A program made the translations under genes and the position numbers. The notes under the pieces are model-generated. The model saw nothing but the letters and a program-made list of their open reading frames with translations, made no database searches and had not been told where the DNA came from. DNA of 64,000 nt, taken from Ogataea parapolymorpha DL-1 (taxonomy: Eukaryota; Ascomycota; Pichiomycetes; Pichiales; Pichiaceae). Location of the stretch: NCBI RefSeq assembly GCF_000187245.1, contig NC_027863.1, forward strand, positions 928,735-992,734, read 5' to 3'. Of the stretch, positions 1 through 9,324 are shown piece after piece (the stretch's first letter is position 1; each line of letters starts with the position of its first letter).

Positions 1-1789
1 AAAGTCCAATTCCTAAGGAAATCACAAGAGAGTAACCAACGTAGAGAATCACAGAGGTGAAACCGCCAAGTCTGAACTTTGACAGTATTAGGGCATGCAA
101 GAACACGTAAACGGAAATACCGCCACCAACGAAGAATGATCTCCATTGCCATTTGTAGTTCTCGTTGCACAAAGTGTAATAGATAAGCAACAAGGTGACC
201 AAGAGTGTTGTGATCAGCATCAGAATGAAACAAAAGAAGAGGAACCCAAACATGTAGTAGATTCTGTTGAACCAGAGAGAGTTGTAAATGAAGTACATCT
301 CAATGGCAATGGCTCCGAAGGGGAAGATGCCTGCGATCAAGGCCATGTTGGACGTCTTCAAGTACCAGGCCTGTTTTGGAATCTGCCTTGGGATTTGATT
401 AACTTTGACAGGCACCTTGATAGCTGGCCGTCTAAATCCGAGGAGAGAGCCAAAGCACGACAGTGGAACGCTGATAGCAAACCAAATCAGAACGATAACA
501 AACATGGTACCAATCGGCACTGCTCCCGAAGAGTGTGCAAAAATTAAGAAGAAATTGAAAAAGATGAACAGTCCAAAAAGAGCTCCAGGGACCAGCAGTG
601 GAGACAGGATCATGTTAGTTTTCCAGTCTTCACCTTGGAAAAATTTGTAGATGTATGCAGACGTGAAGGATCCAACAGAGCCGAAAACTGCATACAACAC
701 AAACATCAGAGTAGCCAAAGAACCCCTATTGGAAGGAGAAAGAAGTCCAAGAAGAGCGAATCCGCAGGTGCTGACAGCCATCAAAAGGAATTGGACACCA
801 GAACCGACCAGAACCGACAACAACATAGGGTTCTTTGGTGGCCTGAAAACGTCTCCGTAGACCAACTTCCAGCCCATCTCGTCAATCATATCGTCGTCAA
901 GATTGATTTCATTGTATTTTTGAATATCATTTCTCAATGTTCTGATTAAAATATGAGACATGATGATAGAGAGGAAAATGACGATAAGAGAGAAATTGAC
1001 CAAGGAGAACCATTGGATCTTTGGGTCGTACACGTGCAAATACTTGTCCCATCTTGTGGCCCAGACGGTTGGTGATTCAATGAAGTAGACGGAATAGGTG
1101 AACGTGACGCCTGTGTCGGCCTCCTGGCTCAACGTGACAGGAACAGGCGTTTCAGGATCACAAGTCACGTCGGCGGTTTGCGTGAGCGACTTAGGATCAA
1201 CAATGACACCAACGACTCTGTACTCATCCTCTTTTCTTTTGTGGTACTCGATATAAATATCATAGTGATTGTACAGATGAGCAACATTTTCGTCGTCGAC
1301 ATATCCAATATGGAATCCCGAATTGTAAAACGTAGTGCCTGTTTGCTCATCAAGCATTTGTCTGGCTGCCGGCAGCCCATCAATAAGCCAGTTGTGCTTG
1401 AACCCTGCGCGTATATTTCTGTTGACAAACACCGCGTCCGACTTTGAGTAAGTTTCTGAGCAGAGATTTTGGCACGTTTTATTTTCGAGCATGTTCAGCT
1501 CGAACGGCGAACTGAAGATTCTATCACCAAAGATGACAGATCCTAGAGACTCGCTTTGTTTTTCGGGCCCATCCGCCGGTTTGCAGAAATGGAATCTTGG
1601 GAAATAGTAATCGTAGGAATAAAGATAAGTTTTTGCCGAACTATCCTCCTGGTTGATAGAGGGAGTGATATGATTCACCAAAAGCGGAACCTTGTCACCG
1701 GCCTTATATGGAGTTGGTGCCACTCCCGGTAAGTAGAAGGCATTGGCATACTCAAGACAAAGAGCCAATACAAGGAACAGACCCTTCAT
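1..1789 (-). CDS. EMP70: EMP70/TMN1 endomembrane protein 70 (TM9SF), 3' end outside window
   Basis: The frame is open from an ATG at 1787-1789 to the left edge (596 codons), so the C terminus is cut off. The protein starts with a signal peptide (MKGLFLVLALCLEYANA), then the mature TM9 start FYLPGVAP, a luminal domain with YSYDYYFPRFHFC and the LGSVIFGDRI motif, and from about residue 280 a series of membrane segments. Conserved blocks such as TRWDKYLHVYDP, GSGVQ and LLVPGA match Saccharomyces Emp70 closely. The family resides in endosome/Golgi membranes and is linked to membrane-protein sorting and metal homeostasis. About eight of nine membrane segments appear to be present. Confidence 0.93.
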   Translation of the reverse strand, partial: MKGLFLVLALCLEYANAFYLPGVAPTPYKAGDKVPLLVNHITPSINQEDSSAKTYLYSYDYYFPRFHFCKPADGPEKQSESLGSVIFGDRIFSSPFELNMLENKTCQNLCSETYSKSDAVFVNRNIRAGFKHNWLIDGLPAARQMLDEQTGTTFYNSGFHIGYVDDENVAHLYNHYDIYIEYHKRKEDEYRVVGVIVDPKSLTQTADVTCDPETPVPVTLSQEADTGVTFTYSVYFIESPTVWATRWDKYLHVYDPKIQWFSLVNFSLIVIFLSIIMSHILIRTLRNDIQKYNEINLDDDMIDEMGWKLVYGDVFRPPKNPMLLSVLVGSGVQFLLMAVSTCGFALLGLLSPSNRGSLATLMFVLYAVFGSVGSFTSAYIYKFFQGEDWKTNMILSPLLVPGALFGLFIFFNFFLIFAHSSGAVPIGTMFVIVLIWFAISVPLSCFGSLLGFRRPAIKVPVKVNQIPRQIPKQAWYLKTSNMALIAGIFPFGAIAIEMYFIYNSLWFNRIYYMFGFLFFCFILMLITTLLVTLLLIYYTLCNENYKWQWRSFFVGGGISVYVFLHALILSKFRLGGFTSVILYVGYSLVISLGIGL

Positions 1790-2049
1790 GTTTAGACAAA
1801 ATAATTATATTTTTCGTTACGTGGTTTGTAGTGTAGTGGATTGATTTAACCGTGATGCAAAATGGCAGAAAATCTTGCGGAATGCGGAAACTGATCGCAC
1901 GAAGTGATTGACTATCAGAATTGCGAATAGTCTGTTTGTGTAATCAGCCCACTGTGACTGCGCTGTTGTAGAAGAAGTTTGCGTGGGGATGTATGACCGT
2001 AATTGAAAAGCTGTGGACGCGAACAAAAATGCAACTATATTCCCCTATC

Positions 2050-2190
2050 TCATTCTCGGTCCTCACAAGGCATACATATGTGTAGTTCATATACCATTTC
2101 TTGAAGCTTGTCGAGGTTCTGTTCTTTTGAGCCTTCAGGTTCCTCATATGTGGTCTTCTTGAAAGGTTTTGGCTTGTCCCTGCTTGGCAT
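2050..2190 (-). CDS. Possible 46-aa small ORF upstream of EMP70
   Basis: An ATG at 2188-2190 opens a 46-codon frame ending in TGA at 2050-2052. The product is hydrophilic and lysine/glutamate-rich at first (MPSRDKPKPFKKTTYEEPEG) and ends with two cysteines. I recognise no family. It lies about 260 bp upstream of the EMP70 start on the same strand, so it could be a small gene, an upstream ORF in a long leader, or chance. The only support is an ATG and a protein-like composition. Confidence 0.18.
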   Translation of the reverse strand: MPSRDKPKPFKKTTYEEPEGSKEQNLDKLQEMVYELHICMPCEDRE

Positions 2191-2238
2191 CCTTAAAAAT
2201 CAAGGGGTAGCACGCAAATGTAGTGCGGGAGGTCAAAG

Positions 2239-2272
2239 CGTGACTGAATGTAATACGTGACTGAATGTAATA
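2239..2272. repeat. 17-bp perfect tandem duplication
   Basis: The unit CGTGACTGAATGTAATA occurs twice back to back (2239-2255 and 2256-2272) without mismatch. It lies about 450 bp upstream of the EMP70 start in otherwise unique sequence. It could be a recent slippage product or a duplicated factor-binding site. Confidence 0.9.
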
Positions 2273-2700
2273 TCAGGATATCCATAGAATGGTACCCATA
2301 GTTTATTTGCAGCCAAGTACATTGTAGTGTCAAAACAGGTGCTTACATTTTGGATGGCTTGTCAACTAAGAGTAGTATGCTATTTAGAAATCACAGCGTC
2401 TTTCGACGAAGCGTCAGACTACTTGAATTGAGGACCCTCGTATAGTTGACTCCCTGGTAAAAACGCGCTCTCAGATACAGATGGAGTGCTAGTTACTGAA
2501 GTTTGAGAGTCTCCTTCCGATTTATGTGCGTAGCATAATTTAGCCGTTATAAATCAGAATTTGGCTCCCCAATTTTGCATGCAACAGGGCTCACTATTTT
2601 TCGTGAGTCTCTAGGAATAATGTCCCTGAATGCCACCTCGCTAAATCTACTTGCGTATCCAATTAAAAAGAATCGTCTTACTGATTCTACGTAATTAATC

Positions 2701-4461
2701 TCAAGCTGTAGCCTTTGAGTTAACATGCTCCTCCTCTTCGCTGTCGTCAGGATGAGCATCTTTCAAACTCTGAACACTCTCGAGCTTAGGATCTTTCAGA
2801 AGGAATGCGAAACCAAGCAGCGGAATACAGAAGCAGAGTCCAACAACGACCAGAATCTTCTGAACGTATCTGTAAGAAGCGACCAAGGCCATTCTGTCAG
2901 GATCTCCCCAAGGATGTTGATAGATCCACGTCAGCGGAGATCCATAAGCAGCGGCTGCCTCGGTGGTATTGGAGATCCGCTTGTAAATTTCTCTTGGCAA
3001 CAGCTGGGTCCAAATGGCTCCTGAAATAGAACCACCCAGAGCAGAACCAACATAGTAAAGACAGAGGTACAGAGACAACAGCGAGGCCATATGTTCGTGG
3101 TCTGTGACAGTCTGAATGGAGGCCTGAGTGACGTAGGTGAAGAAACCTGCACCAAAACCAAAAAGACATTGAGCACCGATCAAACCATCCTTGGTGCCGT
3201 CTCCTCCTCTGTATTTGACCATCAATCCCATGGCAATAAACCACATAGCAATACCAAAGATAATAAAGGCCTTCAGTCTTCTGATGTATGCGATAGCAAA
3301 TCCGAGGATAGTTCCCGTGATCACCGAGACGAAAGAGTAAAGACTGGTGATTCTGGTAGCAGACTTGATGGACTGGTTGAAGCCAACCAAAACAACAGTG
3401 TACAAGTAGTCACCTTGCATGTACCAAACCATATCAATGAAAATGGCGATCATCAAGGCTCCCCACACAGATCTGTCCTTCATGTACTTAGCCTCAAGGA
3501 ATGGGTGTCTTGCGAATTTAGCTTCCCAAAGGAAGAAAAATGGCAACAGGCAGAAACCAATGACCAACGGTGCGATGACTTTAGCCTTCTGCCATTCCCT
3601 CTTGACTCCTCCGGCAAGGGTGAATGGGGTCAGAATGAGACCAAGACTGAGCATCAAGGAAAGCAGACCAATCAGGTCAATTTTCCAGAAAAATGTCTCA
3701 ACGATGAAACGCTTGAAACCCAATCTTTTGAAGTCAGAGACTCCCTCAAGTCTGTGAATGTCTCCACTGCGGTAAGCGAGGTAGTGCATGTGCATGAAGC
3801 AGAGAATCAATGGAATACAGGCCAGCGGAAAAATAAAGGCCCACATACCAATACCCCAAGACCAGCTTCTCGAGCCCAAAACTGCTGAAGTCACGTTACC
3901 AGAGATCCATGTATTGATCACAAATGGCAGGGCTGCAACAAAGGAAGCAAGCACCCTCCAGTTCATGTTCGAGAAGTCAGCGGAAATAATTTGCAACAGG
4001 ACAATGACTCCAGAGTATCCGAACTGGTACAGAATGGCTCCCGCAGCAAACCTGGTAACATCGTACGCCTGAGACTCAATAATTGTACCAACAACATACA
4101 GCACAATTGCGACAAAAAGGAGCTCGACTCTGCCGAAAATGTCCGAAAGTCTAGCGTAGAATAGCTGGGCAACACAGGCTGCCACCGAACGCACGACAGT
4201 GACAGTAGAAAGCAGCGAGTGTTTGGCATAAGAAGATGTAGCGTACGATTGGTAAGTATATCTGATTTGTCCGTCAAGACCGTAAGCATAAGCAACCAGG
4301 AAGATAGAAAAGAAAATTGCAACTTTTCCGTACCAAACGTTGTAGTGCTTGTTCAGGGCTTCCGTCCGTCTCACACCGTAGCTTTTCTGCTCATATTTGC
4401 TGTGAGCGTTTGTGACAACGTCACTCTCCGTGTCTTTTTCTCTGTTTGTAGAGGAGTTCAT
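2701..4461 (-). CDS. SIT1: Siderophore-iron transporter, ARN/SIT1 family (MFS)
   Basis: 586 residues from an ATG at 4459-4461. After a hydrophilic N terminus the sequence enters a long MFS array of about 14 hydrophobic segments. The first segment reads IFFSIFLVAYAYGLDGQIRY, and the loop ARLSDIFGR carries the MFS motif-A signature. These match fungal Arn/Sit transporters, which import ferric siderophores at the plasma membrane or endosomes. The C-terminal tail is acidic. The upstream region contains two AGATAA GATA-type sites, which fits Fep1/Sfu1-type iron repression known for this family. Which ARN paralogue it is, and its substrate, cannot be read from sequence. Confidence 0.85.
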   Translation of the reverse strand: MNSSTNREKDTESDVVTNAHSKYEQKSYGVRRTEALNKHYNVWYGKVAIFFSIFLVAYAYGLDGQIRYTYQSYATSSYAKHSLLSTVTVVRSVAACVAQLFYARLSDIFGRVELLFVAIVLYVVGTIIESQAYDVTRFAAGAILYQFGYSGVIVLLQIISADFSNMNWRVLASFVAALPFVINTWISGNVTSAVLGSRSWSWGIGMWAFIFPLACIPLILCFMHMHYLAYRSGDIHRLEGVSDFKRLGFKRFIVETFFWKIDLIGLLSLMLSLGLILTPFTLAGGVKREWQKAKVIAPLVIGFCLLPFFFLWEAKFARHPFLEAKYMKDRSVWGALMIAIFIDMVWYMQGDYLYTVVLVGFNQSIKSATRITSLYSFVSVITGTILGFAIAYIRRLKAFIIFGIAMWFIAMGLMVKYRGGDGTKDGLIGAQCLFGFGAGFFTYVTQASIQTVTDHEHMASLLSLYLCLYYVGSALGGSISGAIWTQLLPREIYKRISNTTEAAAAYGSPLTWIYQHPWGDPDRMALVASYRYVQKILVVVGLCFCIPLLGFAFLLKDPKLESVQSLKDAHPDDSEEEEHVNSKATA

Positions 4462-4508
4462 TGAAGGAATTGGGGCTGGAAAAAAATTTACAACCTTTCC
4501 TATTATAT

Positions 4509-4514
4509 TTATCT
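4509..4514 (-). promoter_or_regulatory. AGATAA GATA-type site upstream of SIT1-like gene
   Basis: TTATCT on the plus strand reads AGATAA on the minus strand, about 50 bp upstream of the transporter start; a second copy is at 4749-4754. WGATAA is the core bound by fungal iron-repressing GATA factors of the Fep1/Sfu1 type. Hexamers are common by chance, so only the context makes it suggestive. Confidence 0.35.
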
Positions 4515-4748
4515 TGAGTCGGGGCCTAGTAAAATGATAAAATTAAATTAGGAAAAATAAAATTTTGGCTGCATGAAACAATAGCCAAGCATTGCTTTTT
4601 CCCCCCGAATAAGGCTTCACCTTAGAAAAAATACAAGGCCGCCCGAACTCGCCTACGTTAACCGGCATTGTCATCTATAAGGGTTTTTAAAATCGGCATT
4701 AACGGCGATGATAGTGCATTAAAAAGCGTCAATGTTCAACTGTGGGAA

Positions 4749-4754
4749 TTATCT
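4749..4754 (-). promoter_or_regulatory. Second AGATAA GATA-type site
   Basis: Same orientation and core as the site at 4509-4514, about 290 bp upstream of the transporter ATG. Confidence 0.3.
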
Positions 4755-4853
4755 AGTTCATCACAAGCCTGTTTGCTATTTTTATTTTAGAGTGGCCTCT
4801 AAATATGGAAACAATAATGCTGAGCTGGTACGGCTCTAGTCGTTTTTGCACCT

Positions 4854-5098
4854 ATGAACGTTGAGATTGTCGTATGTGTGAAGGCTGACAGTTGACCAGT
4901 AAATTTAGAATTTGTCAGCCTCTTGGCCGCCACCCTGGGGGCGTTGCAGCTGCAACAGAAGAAAAATTTTCGGATTTCAGTGACACTGAAGTTAACAGTG
5001 CTGCAAGAGTATACACAGCCTCACTTCAAGGCGTGAAAATTAAGGATGCGGTTCCAATCGCAAAGTTGATCAGCGAATCAATATTGCGAAAAGCATAA
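4854..5098 (+). CDS. Candidate small spliced gene of unknown function
   Basis: A 60-codon open frame at 4919-5098 encodes a protein-like sequence (ends AKLISESILRKA) but lacks an ATG in its own frame. An ATG at 4854 followed by six codons runs into GTATGT at 4872, and CAG ends at 4918; removing 4872-4918 (47 nt) joins the two parts in phase, giving a 65-residue product starting MNVEIVPLG. An alternative donor (GTACGG near 4829) with an acceptor at 4899 is also in phase. The CTGAC branch-like site is farther from the acceptor than in the five better-supported introns of this window. I recognise no family. Confidence 0.22.
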
Positions 5099-5324
5099 CT
5101 GATTGATGTTTAGCTAGAACCGCTTGCTTGATACATTGAACTTAATTTGTGAACTCAATTTGGTGGATCTTTGATAGCCACACCCGCAGTGAAAAATAGT
5201 CTCGGTTATAGGACTCTAAAATAATAGAACAAATACACCATAACTTAAAGTTACATACATTGTTGTAATGTAATTTCCGAAATAATTTAATTCCCGAGAA
5301 AATTATCAAAAACAATTTGCCGGT

Positions 5325-7244
5325 ATGGAAAATAGTGTCACTAAAAATGAGTTGAACCGCGTCCTCGAACAGCTCAACAAAAACTCTGGTGACCCGAATT
5401 TGGTAAAGGAGGCTGATGGTTTGCTCAAAAGATTGTATTCGCAGCTCTCACAAACAGGATCTGAAGGCCTAAATCTAATTCCGGCAATATTGGGATTTCT
5501 TCAGTATGAAAACCTCAACTCGGTTGTGCTTGCCATTTTGATAACGTTGCAAGCAAAAAGTGGGAAGGATTACAATGAGAAACTTATTGACTCTCTAGAA
5601 GATCTGATTGAACTCTCACCTCGACTGCAGGTATTCAAGGTTCTGACCCAATTGTTTACCATTGCGCCCGCAATCTGCCACCAATTGTTCATCCAGAACC
5701 AGACCCTAGTTTCCTATATCACTACGGAGACAACAGAGCTCATAAATGACACAATTCCAAAGTCTAGATTTTCTAGCCTTTTAAATCTCTTTTCAGCAGC
5801 GTGCGTGGACGAACTGTGTCGAATTCCCATTGCTGACCATTACTCGGTAGTTCCCATCCGCGCTTTGGAATCTGATGATCTCCATGTGCGAGCTCTTGGG
5901 GCATTGGTGATCCTCAAGATATGGAATAACATAAAAAAAGAGACGTTTAAGGATCATCCTAACTTGCTTTTGAACAACTTGGAAAAAGTGCTTTCGGAAG
6001 CTCTTGAGCACAATGACCCTTCTGCAGTTGAGGGCCTTGCCTATTTGTCTCTGAATAGCAAATCTCTGAGGGATAATCACTCTTTGATGGCGAAATTGAC
6101 AGAGTACCTGGATACTGAGCCATACGGAGTGGTTTGCGTGCTTGCAAACCTAACAAGGGTTGCCAAGAAAGACCAGCTCAGTCAGCTGAAAAACATGAAC
6201 AGAGAGCCTGACAACGAGAAACAGCTTGGTGACTTTTTCAAATATCTGCTGGAATCCGAAACTATTGGTAAAGTCACGAGTCTGAAGTCTGTGTCTTCCA
6301 GGGTTCAAGAGAAAGCAGTAGAGTTGCTTTACAACATATCAACAGACCGGAACTGTCGTCCCCAACTTATACAGCAAGGTGGCATTGGCACTGTAGTCAC
6401 ATATCTCATTAAATCGTCTCAAAACATTGACTACAAAAATGGAATTTCGATTAGCAAACCGATCGAAAACCAAGAACTGCGTCTCATCGCCATTAATACG
6501 CTGGCAAATATTCTTTCCAGCAGCAATCCAACTGCTGTTTTCATGCGTTCGGAGCTTGTGACACCCGTTCCATTTTTGCTTGAGCCAGTAATCCAATACG
6601 ACATAGAAATCAATGGGACCAAGACTACAAGCCCCCTTTCACGGCTTGAGATTGATAATGCTGATTTATTTACCGCGCTGGTTGCTTTAATCAACCTGTC
6701 TTCTGTTGATGACATGGACGTGAAGCTTGTTCCGATGAAACTGGGATGGCCAGCGATTGGCAATCTCATGCTCTCTGCCAATGTCCAAATCAGACGATGT
6801 ATCTTGGAGCTTCTGGCAAACCTCATTGTGACTCCGCTATGCATGGAAAAGTTTTTCAACTGGACCTCAGAGAAGGATGAGAATTACAGAAACTTCAAGA
6901 TACTTGTTCAGCTTGTCGATCTTGACGATCGCGCATCACAATTGGCAGTATTGAATATCCTGGCAAACTCCAGCGATTTTGAGCTGGTCGCTGCCGTACT
7001 TCAAAAGTCAAACATGTTTCTGGATCGGCTATTTGGAATACTTCAAAACCAGTACGACACAGATATTCTTCTACGTGGATTCTACATCCTCCAAAATCTG
7101 GCAGGCTTATCGGACCATGAGGTGGTGGCTTCTTACGCACAAAAGTATAACTTGAAAGGCATACTAGGAGACCTATTTAGAAACGTCGGTGACTTGGAGG
7201 TGAGACACATGGCAATTGATGCTTGCAAGAGGTTGCAACAATAA
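5325..7244 (+). CDS. SHE4: SHE4/UNC-45-like myosin co-chaperone (UCS domain)
   Basis: 639 residues, all helical and armadillo-like, starting at an ATG at 5325. The C-terminal two thirds carry UCS-type repeats such as QEKAVELLYNIS, QQGGIGTVVTYL and RLIAINTLANIL, as in She4/Cro1/UNC-45. These proteins help Hsp90/Hsp70 fold and stabilise myosin motor domains, and yeast She4 is needed for type I and V myosin function and actin polarity. It is shorter than the 789-residue Saccharomyces protein, mainly at the N terminus, and has no obvious TPR domain. It ends 41 bp from the convergent mannosyltransferase. Confidence 0.75.
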   Translation: MENSVTKNELNRVLEQLNKNSGDPNLVKEADGLLKRLYSQLSQTGSEGLNLIPAILGFLQYENLNSVVLAILITLQAKSGKDYNEKLIDSLEDLIELSPRLQVFKVLTQLFTIAPAICHQLFIQNQTLVSYITTETTELINDTIPKSRFSSLLNLFSAACVDELCRIPIADHYSVVPIRALESDDLHVRALGALVILKIWNNIKKETFKDHPNLLLNNLEKVLSEALEHNDPSAVEGLAYLSLNSKSLRDNHSLMAKLTEYLDTEPYGVVCVLANLTRVAKKDQLSQLKNMNREPDNEKQLGDFFKYLLESETIGKVTSLKSVSSRVQEKAVELLYNISTDRNCRPQLIQQGGIGTVVTYLIKSSQNIDYKNGISISKPIENQELRLIAINTLANILSSSNPTAVFMRSELVTPVPFLLEPVIQYDIEINGTKTTSPLSRLEIDNADLFTALVALINLSSVDDMDVKLVPMKLGWPAIGNLMLSANVQIRRCILELLANLIVTPLCMEKFFNWTSEKDENYRNFKILVQLVDLDDRASQLAVLNILANSSDFELVAAVLQKSNMFLDRLFGILQNQYDTDILLRGFYILQNLAGLSDHEVVASYAQKYNLKGILGDLFRNVGDLEVRHMAIDACKRLQQ

Positions 7245-7285
7245 TTTTGTCATACGCATAATTAATTTTAGCAGATCTTAAATAT

Positions 7286-9229
7286 TTATTCTATATTCTT
7301 GTATTTCTGTGTCTCGCTGATCTTGTCAAAAATGTACTGATCTAATTCAGAGTCTTCAGTCACATCAATTTGTGGTACCTGAGACCCGCCCAGCAATTCC
7401 GCGCCTGTTTTTCTGAGATACTCTAATCGTCCCGTTATAAGAGAGCTATTGCAAATCTGCGCCATGTCTCTGTCTCTAAACTCAGCAAACTCCAGTTTCC
7501 GCTCGCACAGCGTTTCCAACACCAGCTCCCATATCCAGAGCTCAATGTCGTATCCGATCTGAGGGAAGTTCTTCCCAAAATTGCGGAGCTCCTTATCATT
7601 TGGGTCTGTAAATAGATTTTTTTCGACATAGTCGAAAGGATTCATCTTCGGATTATGAATATGGTAGAACAAAGGTTTTCCGGGGGAGTCTTCAAACGCG
7701 AAGTTTCCGAACGCATGCATATAGCTGTAGACATACGAGCTCTGCAAATTGTCCATGTTCTGTATGTTCTTTTTCACAGCTTTCTTGAGAGTTTCGTAGT
7801 CGACTACAGGATCAAATTGAACAATGGTCGAATCCACAAAAAACTTTGCGTGCTTGATAAACGTGCCGTAAAGCTTATCAGGCTTGCGATAAACCTGGTA
7901 GTGAGGTTTTCTGAGAACGTGGGCTGCCAGAACCAACGTCTCCTTGTCGCCTTCTCCAGCTCCGCCCTGGGACAGCAGCGGATGGTAGCCAGCGGGGCCG
8001 TCGAAATTGTAATACAATGACAGCAAAAGCGTGTTGAAATGCTCCCTTTTGTTGATGAGGATTTGGCCGCTTTCAGAGGTCCACTCGGGAAGCGTACCCA
8101 GTCTATCATGGAAATTGATTTTGTCCTCGACTTCAATCAGCTCTTCCTTCGTAACGTACTTTTCTGTTGGCGTGAAGAAATCGTTGAGTCGCCGCACTGG
8201 AAAATTACCAATTTTGATGTTCAGGATCTTGTACAGAAGCGGAGAGCTGGTCCTTCTCCAGAAGTCGGGCCAGGTCACCAAGCGGAACTTCTTGTACAGA
8301 TTCGACTCAAATAAATGGTCTGGGTTTGACACGGCAAAATTGTCCGAGTCCAGGTACATCATGTCCTCGAATGAGCTCGCCAACATCGCAAAAGACTTGA
8401 GTTGGTACCCTTTTAATTCTCCCAGCGACTTCAGAGTGTCGTTTCCTAAGACCTGCGAAAGTCTCACGCAAGTTGCGTTTAGTTCGTTTGGAAAAATCTC
8501 GTCGCACAGTTTCGGCTCGTATTGGCTGTCCTGGGGAATGACAACCTCGACCGGCAGTGTCGAGCCGGTTTTCCTCAGTGATCTAATCGACAGATACGCA
8601 TACCAGGTATACATTCCACCGCCAACCATGGTGTATCCTGTTCCGTGGTAGAAATCCACCGCGCGTTTGGGAAGACTCGATAGAACGTTGCGGTGCTTGC
8701 GGGTAAGGTCTTCCACGAACTGGGGGTCAAATTCCATGAACTCGAGAAGCCGATTTTCTGAGAGAACGTTGTAAGGAGTCTCTTCGAACTGGGTTTCCCA
8801 AATGACTGGCTTGCCATCGAGCGTGATGGTGCGCTCGGGATGAGGAAAGAGCATCCTGTTCAGCTTAAGAATCTTGGCAAACTTCTGGAACACCTTGTTC
8901 ATCGGAGCACGGACGTTTATGGCTTTGTAGGCATGGCGATCCTTATTTTTCCGCAGCAAAATCTCCCGGTCCTCGGCGAACTTCGCATTCTCGTCCTGAA
9001 TCATCTTTCTGATGTCATGAGCGGTGAGAGGGCCTTTCATACCGTTCTTGAAGTACTGTTCCTTGATGTGCTGGGAAGTCCAGTAATTCTTCAGTGCAGA
9101 CCCAGAAAAATTCATTATGTCCACCTCGGAGCCCGTGGTGCGTGTCTCGTACAGAAACAGCGTGATGTAGAATAGCACTGCACACGCCAGGGCCAGAAAT
9201 ATCCATTTTTGAAGTCTGGGACGCAGCAT
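7286..9229 (-). CDS. MNN2: MNN2/MNN5-type alpha-1,2-mannosyltransferase (GT71)
   Basis: 647 residues with a type II architecture: a short basic cytosolic tail, one signal anchor (about residues 10-28, IFLALACAVLFYITLFLY), a stem and a luminal catalytic domain. The region KGYQLKSFAMLASSFEDMMY followed by LDSDN matches the GT71 core, where the acidic DSD motif binds the nucleotide-sugar metal. GT71 enzymes in the Golgi extend mannan side chains of N-glycans. MNN2/MNN5 type is favoured over MNN1 because of the LDSDN block, but family members are hard to separate by eye. It is divergent from TVP38 with 95 bp between starts. Confidence 0.78.
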   Translation of the reverse strand: MLRPRLQKWIFLALACAVLFYITLFLYETRTTGSEVDIMNFSGSALKNYWTSQHIKEQYFKNGMKGPLTAHDIRKMIQDENAKFAEDREILLRKNKDRHAYKAINVRAPMNKVFQKFAKILKLNRMLFPHPERTITLDGKPVIWETQFEETPYNVLSENRLLEFMEFDPQFVEDLTRKHRNVLSSLPKRAVDFYHGTGYTMVGGGMYTWYAYLSIRSLRKTGSTLPVEVVIPQDSQYEPKLCDEIFPNELNATCVRLSQVLGNDTLKSLGELKGYQLKSFAMLASSFEDMMYLDSDNFAVSNPDHLFESNLYKKFRLVTWPDFWRRTSSPLLYKILNIKIGNFPVRRLNDFFTPTEKYVTKEELIEVEDKINFHDRLGTLPEWTSESGQILINKREHFNTLLLSLYYNFDGPAGYHPLLSQGGAGEGDKETLVLAAHVLRKPHYQVYRKPDKLYGTFIKHAKFFVDSTIVQFDPVVDYETLKKAVKKNIQNMDNLQSSYVYSYMHAFGNFAFEDSPGKPLFYHIHNPKMNPFDYVEKNLFTDPNDKELRNFGKNFPQIGYDIELWIWELVLETLCERKLEFAEFRDRDMAQICNSSLITGRLEYLRKTGAELLGGSQVPQIDVTEDSELDQYIFDKISETQKYKNIE

Positions 9230-9278
9230 TACACGGCTACCTTTTGATCCGGGGCTGAAAATTACTTAGCTCTAGCAA

Positions 9279-9289
9279 GACGCGTCGAT
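9279..9289. promoter_or_regulatory. GACGCGTCGAT element (MCB-like core) in a divergent promoter
   Basis: The 11-mer GACGCGTCGAT contains the MCB core ACGCGT. Identical copies occur at 12894-12904 and 47622-47632, also between genes. The site lies between the mannosyltransferase and TVP38 starts, so its direction of action is unclear. Confidence 0.4.
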
Positions 9290-9324
9290 AGTCTTAAAAG
9301 TTCTCGTCCCAAGAATAAGCCCTG

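Larger units (their letters stand above)
1790..2700. other. 911-bp intergenic region upstream of EMP70
   Basis: This region separates two minus-strand genes and is the EMP70 promoter plus the SIT1-like 3' flank. I see no tRNA-like structure and no convincing long ORF. It holds a 17-bp tandem duplication at 2239-2272 and a 46-codon minus-strand ATG ORF at 2050-2190, both listed separately. Confidence 0.7.
4462..5324. other. 863-bp divergent promoter region SIT1-like / SHE4
   Basis: Non-coding by standard calling and AT-rich. It carries two AGATAA elements near the SIT1-like gene and an open 60-codon frame at 4919-5098 that may be the second exon of a small gene (listed separately). No RNA gene is evident. 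Confidence 0.6.

Noticed and set aside
1944..2147. 67-codon minus-strand ORF upstream of EMP70
   Set aside because: No ATG support at a plausible position, unusual composition and overlap with the better-looking 46-codon frame; no family resemblance.
3091..3888. 265-codon plus-strand ORF opposite the SIT1-like gene
   Set aside because: It is antisense to a clear MFS transporter, its protein is low in hydrophobic order and resembles no family; a codon shadow.
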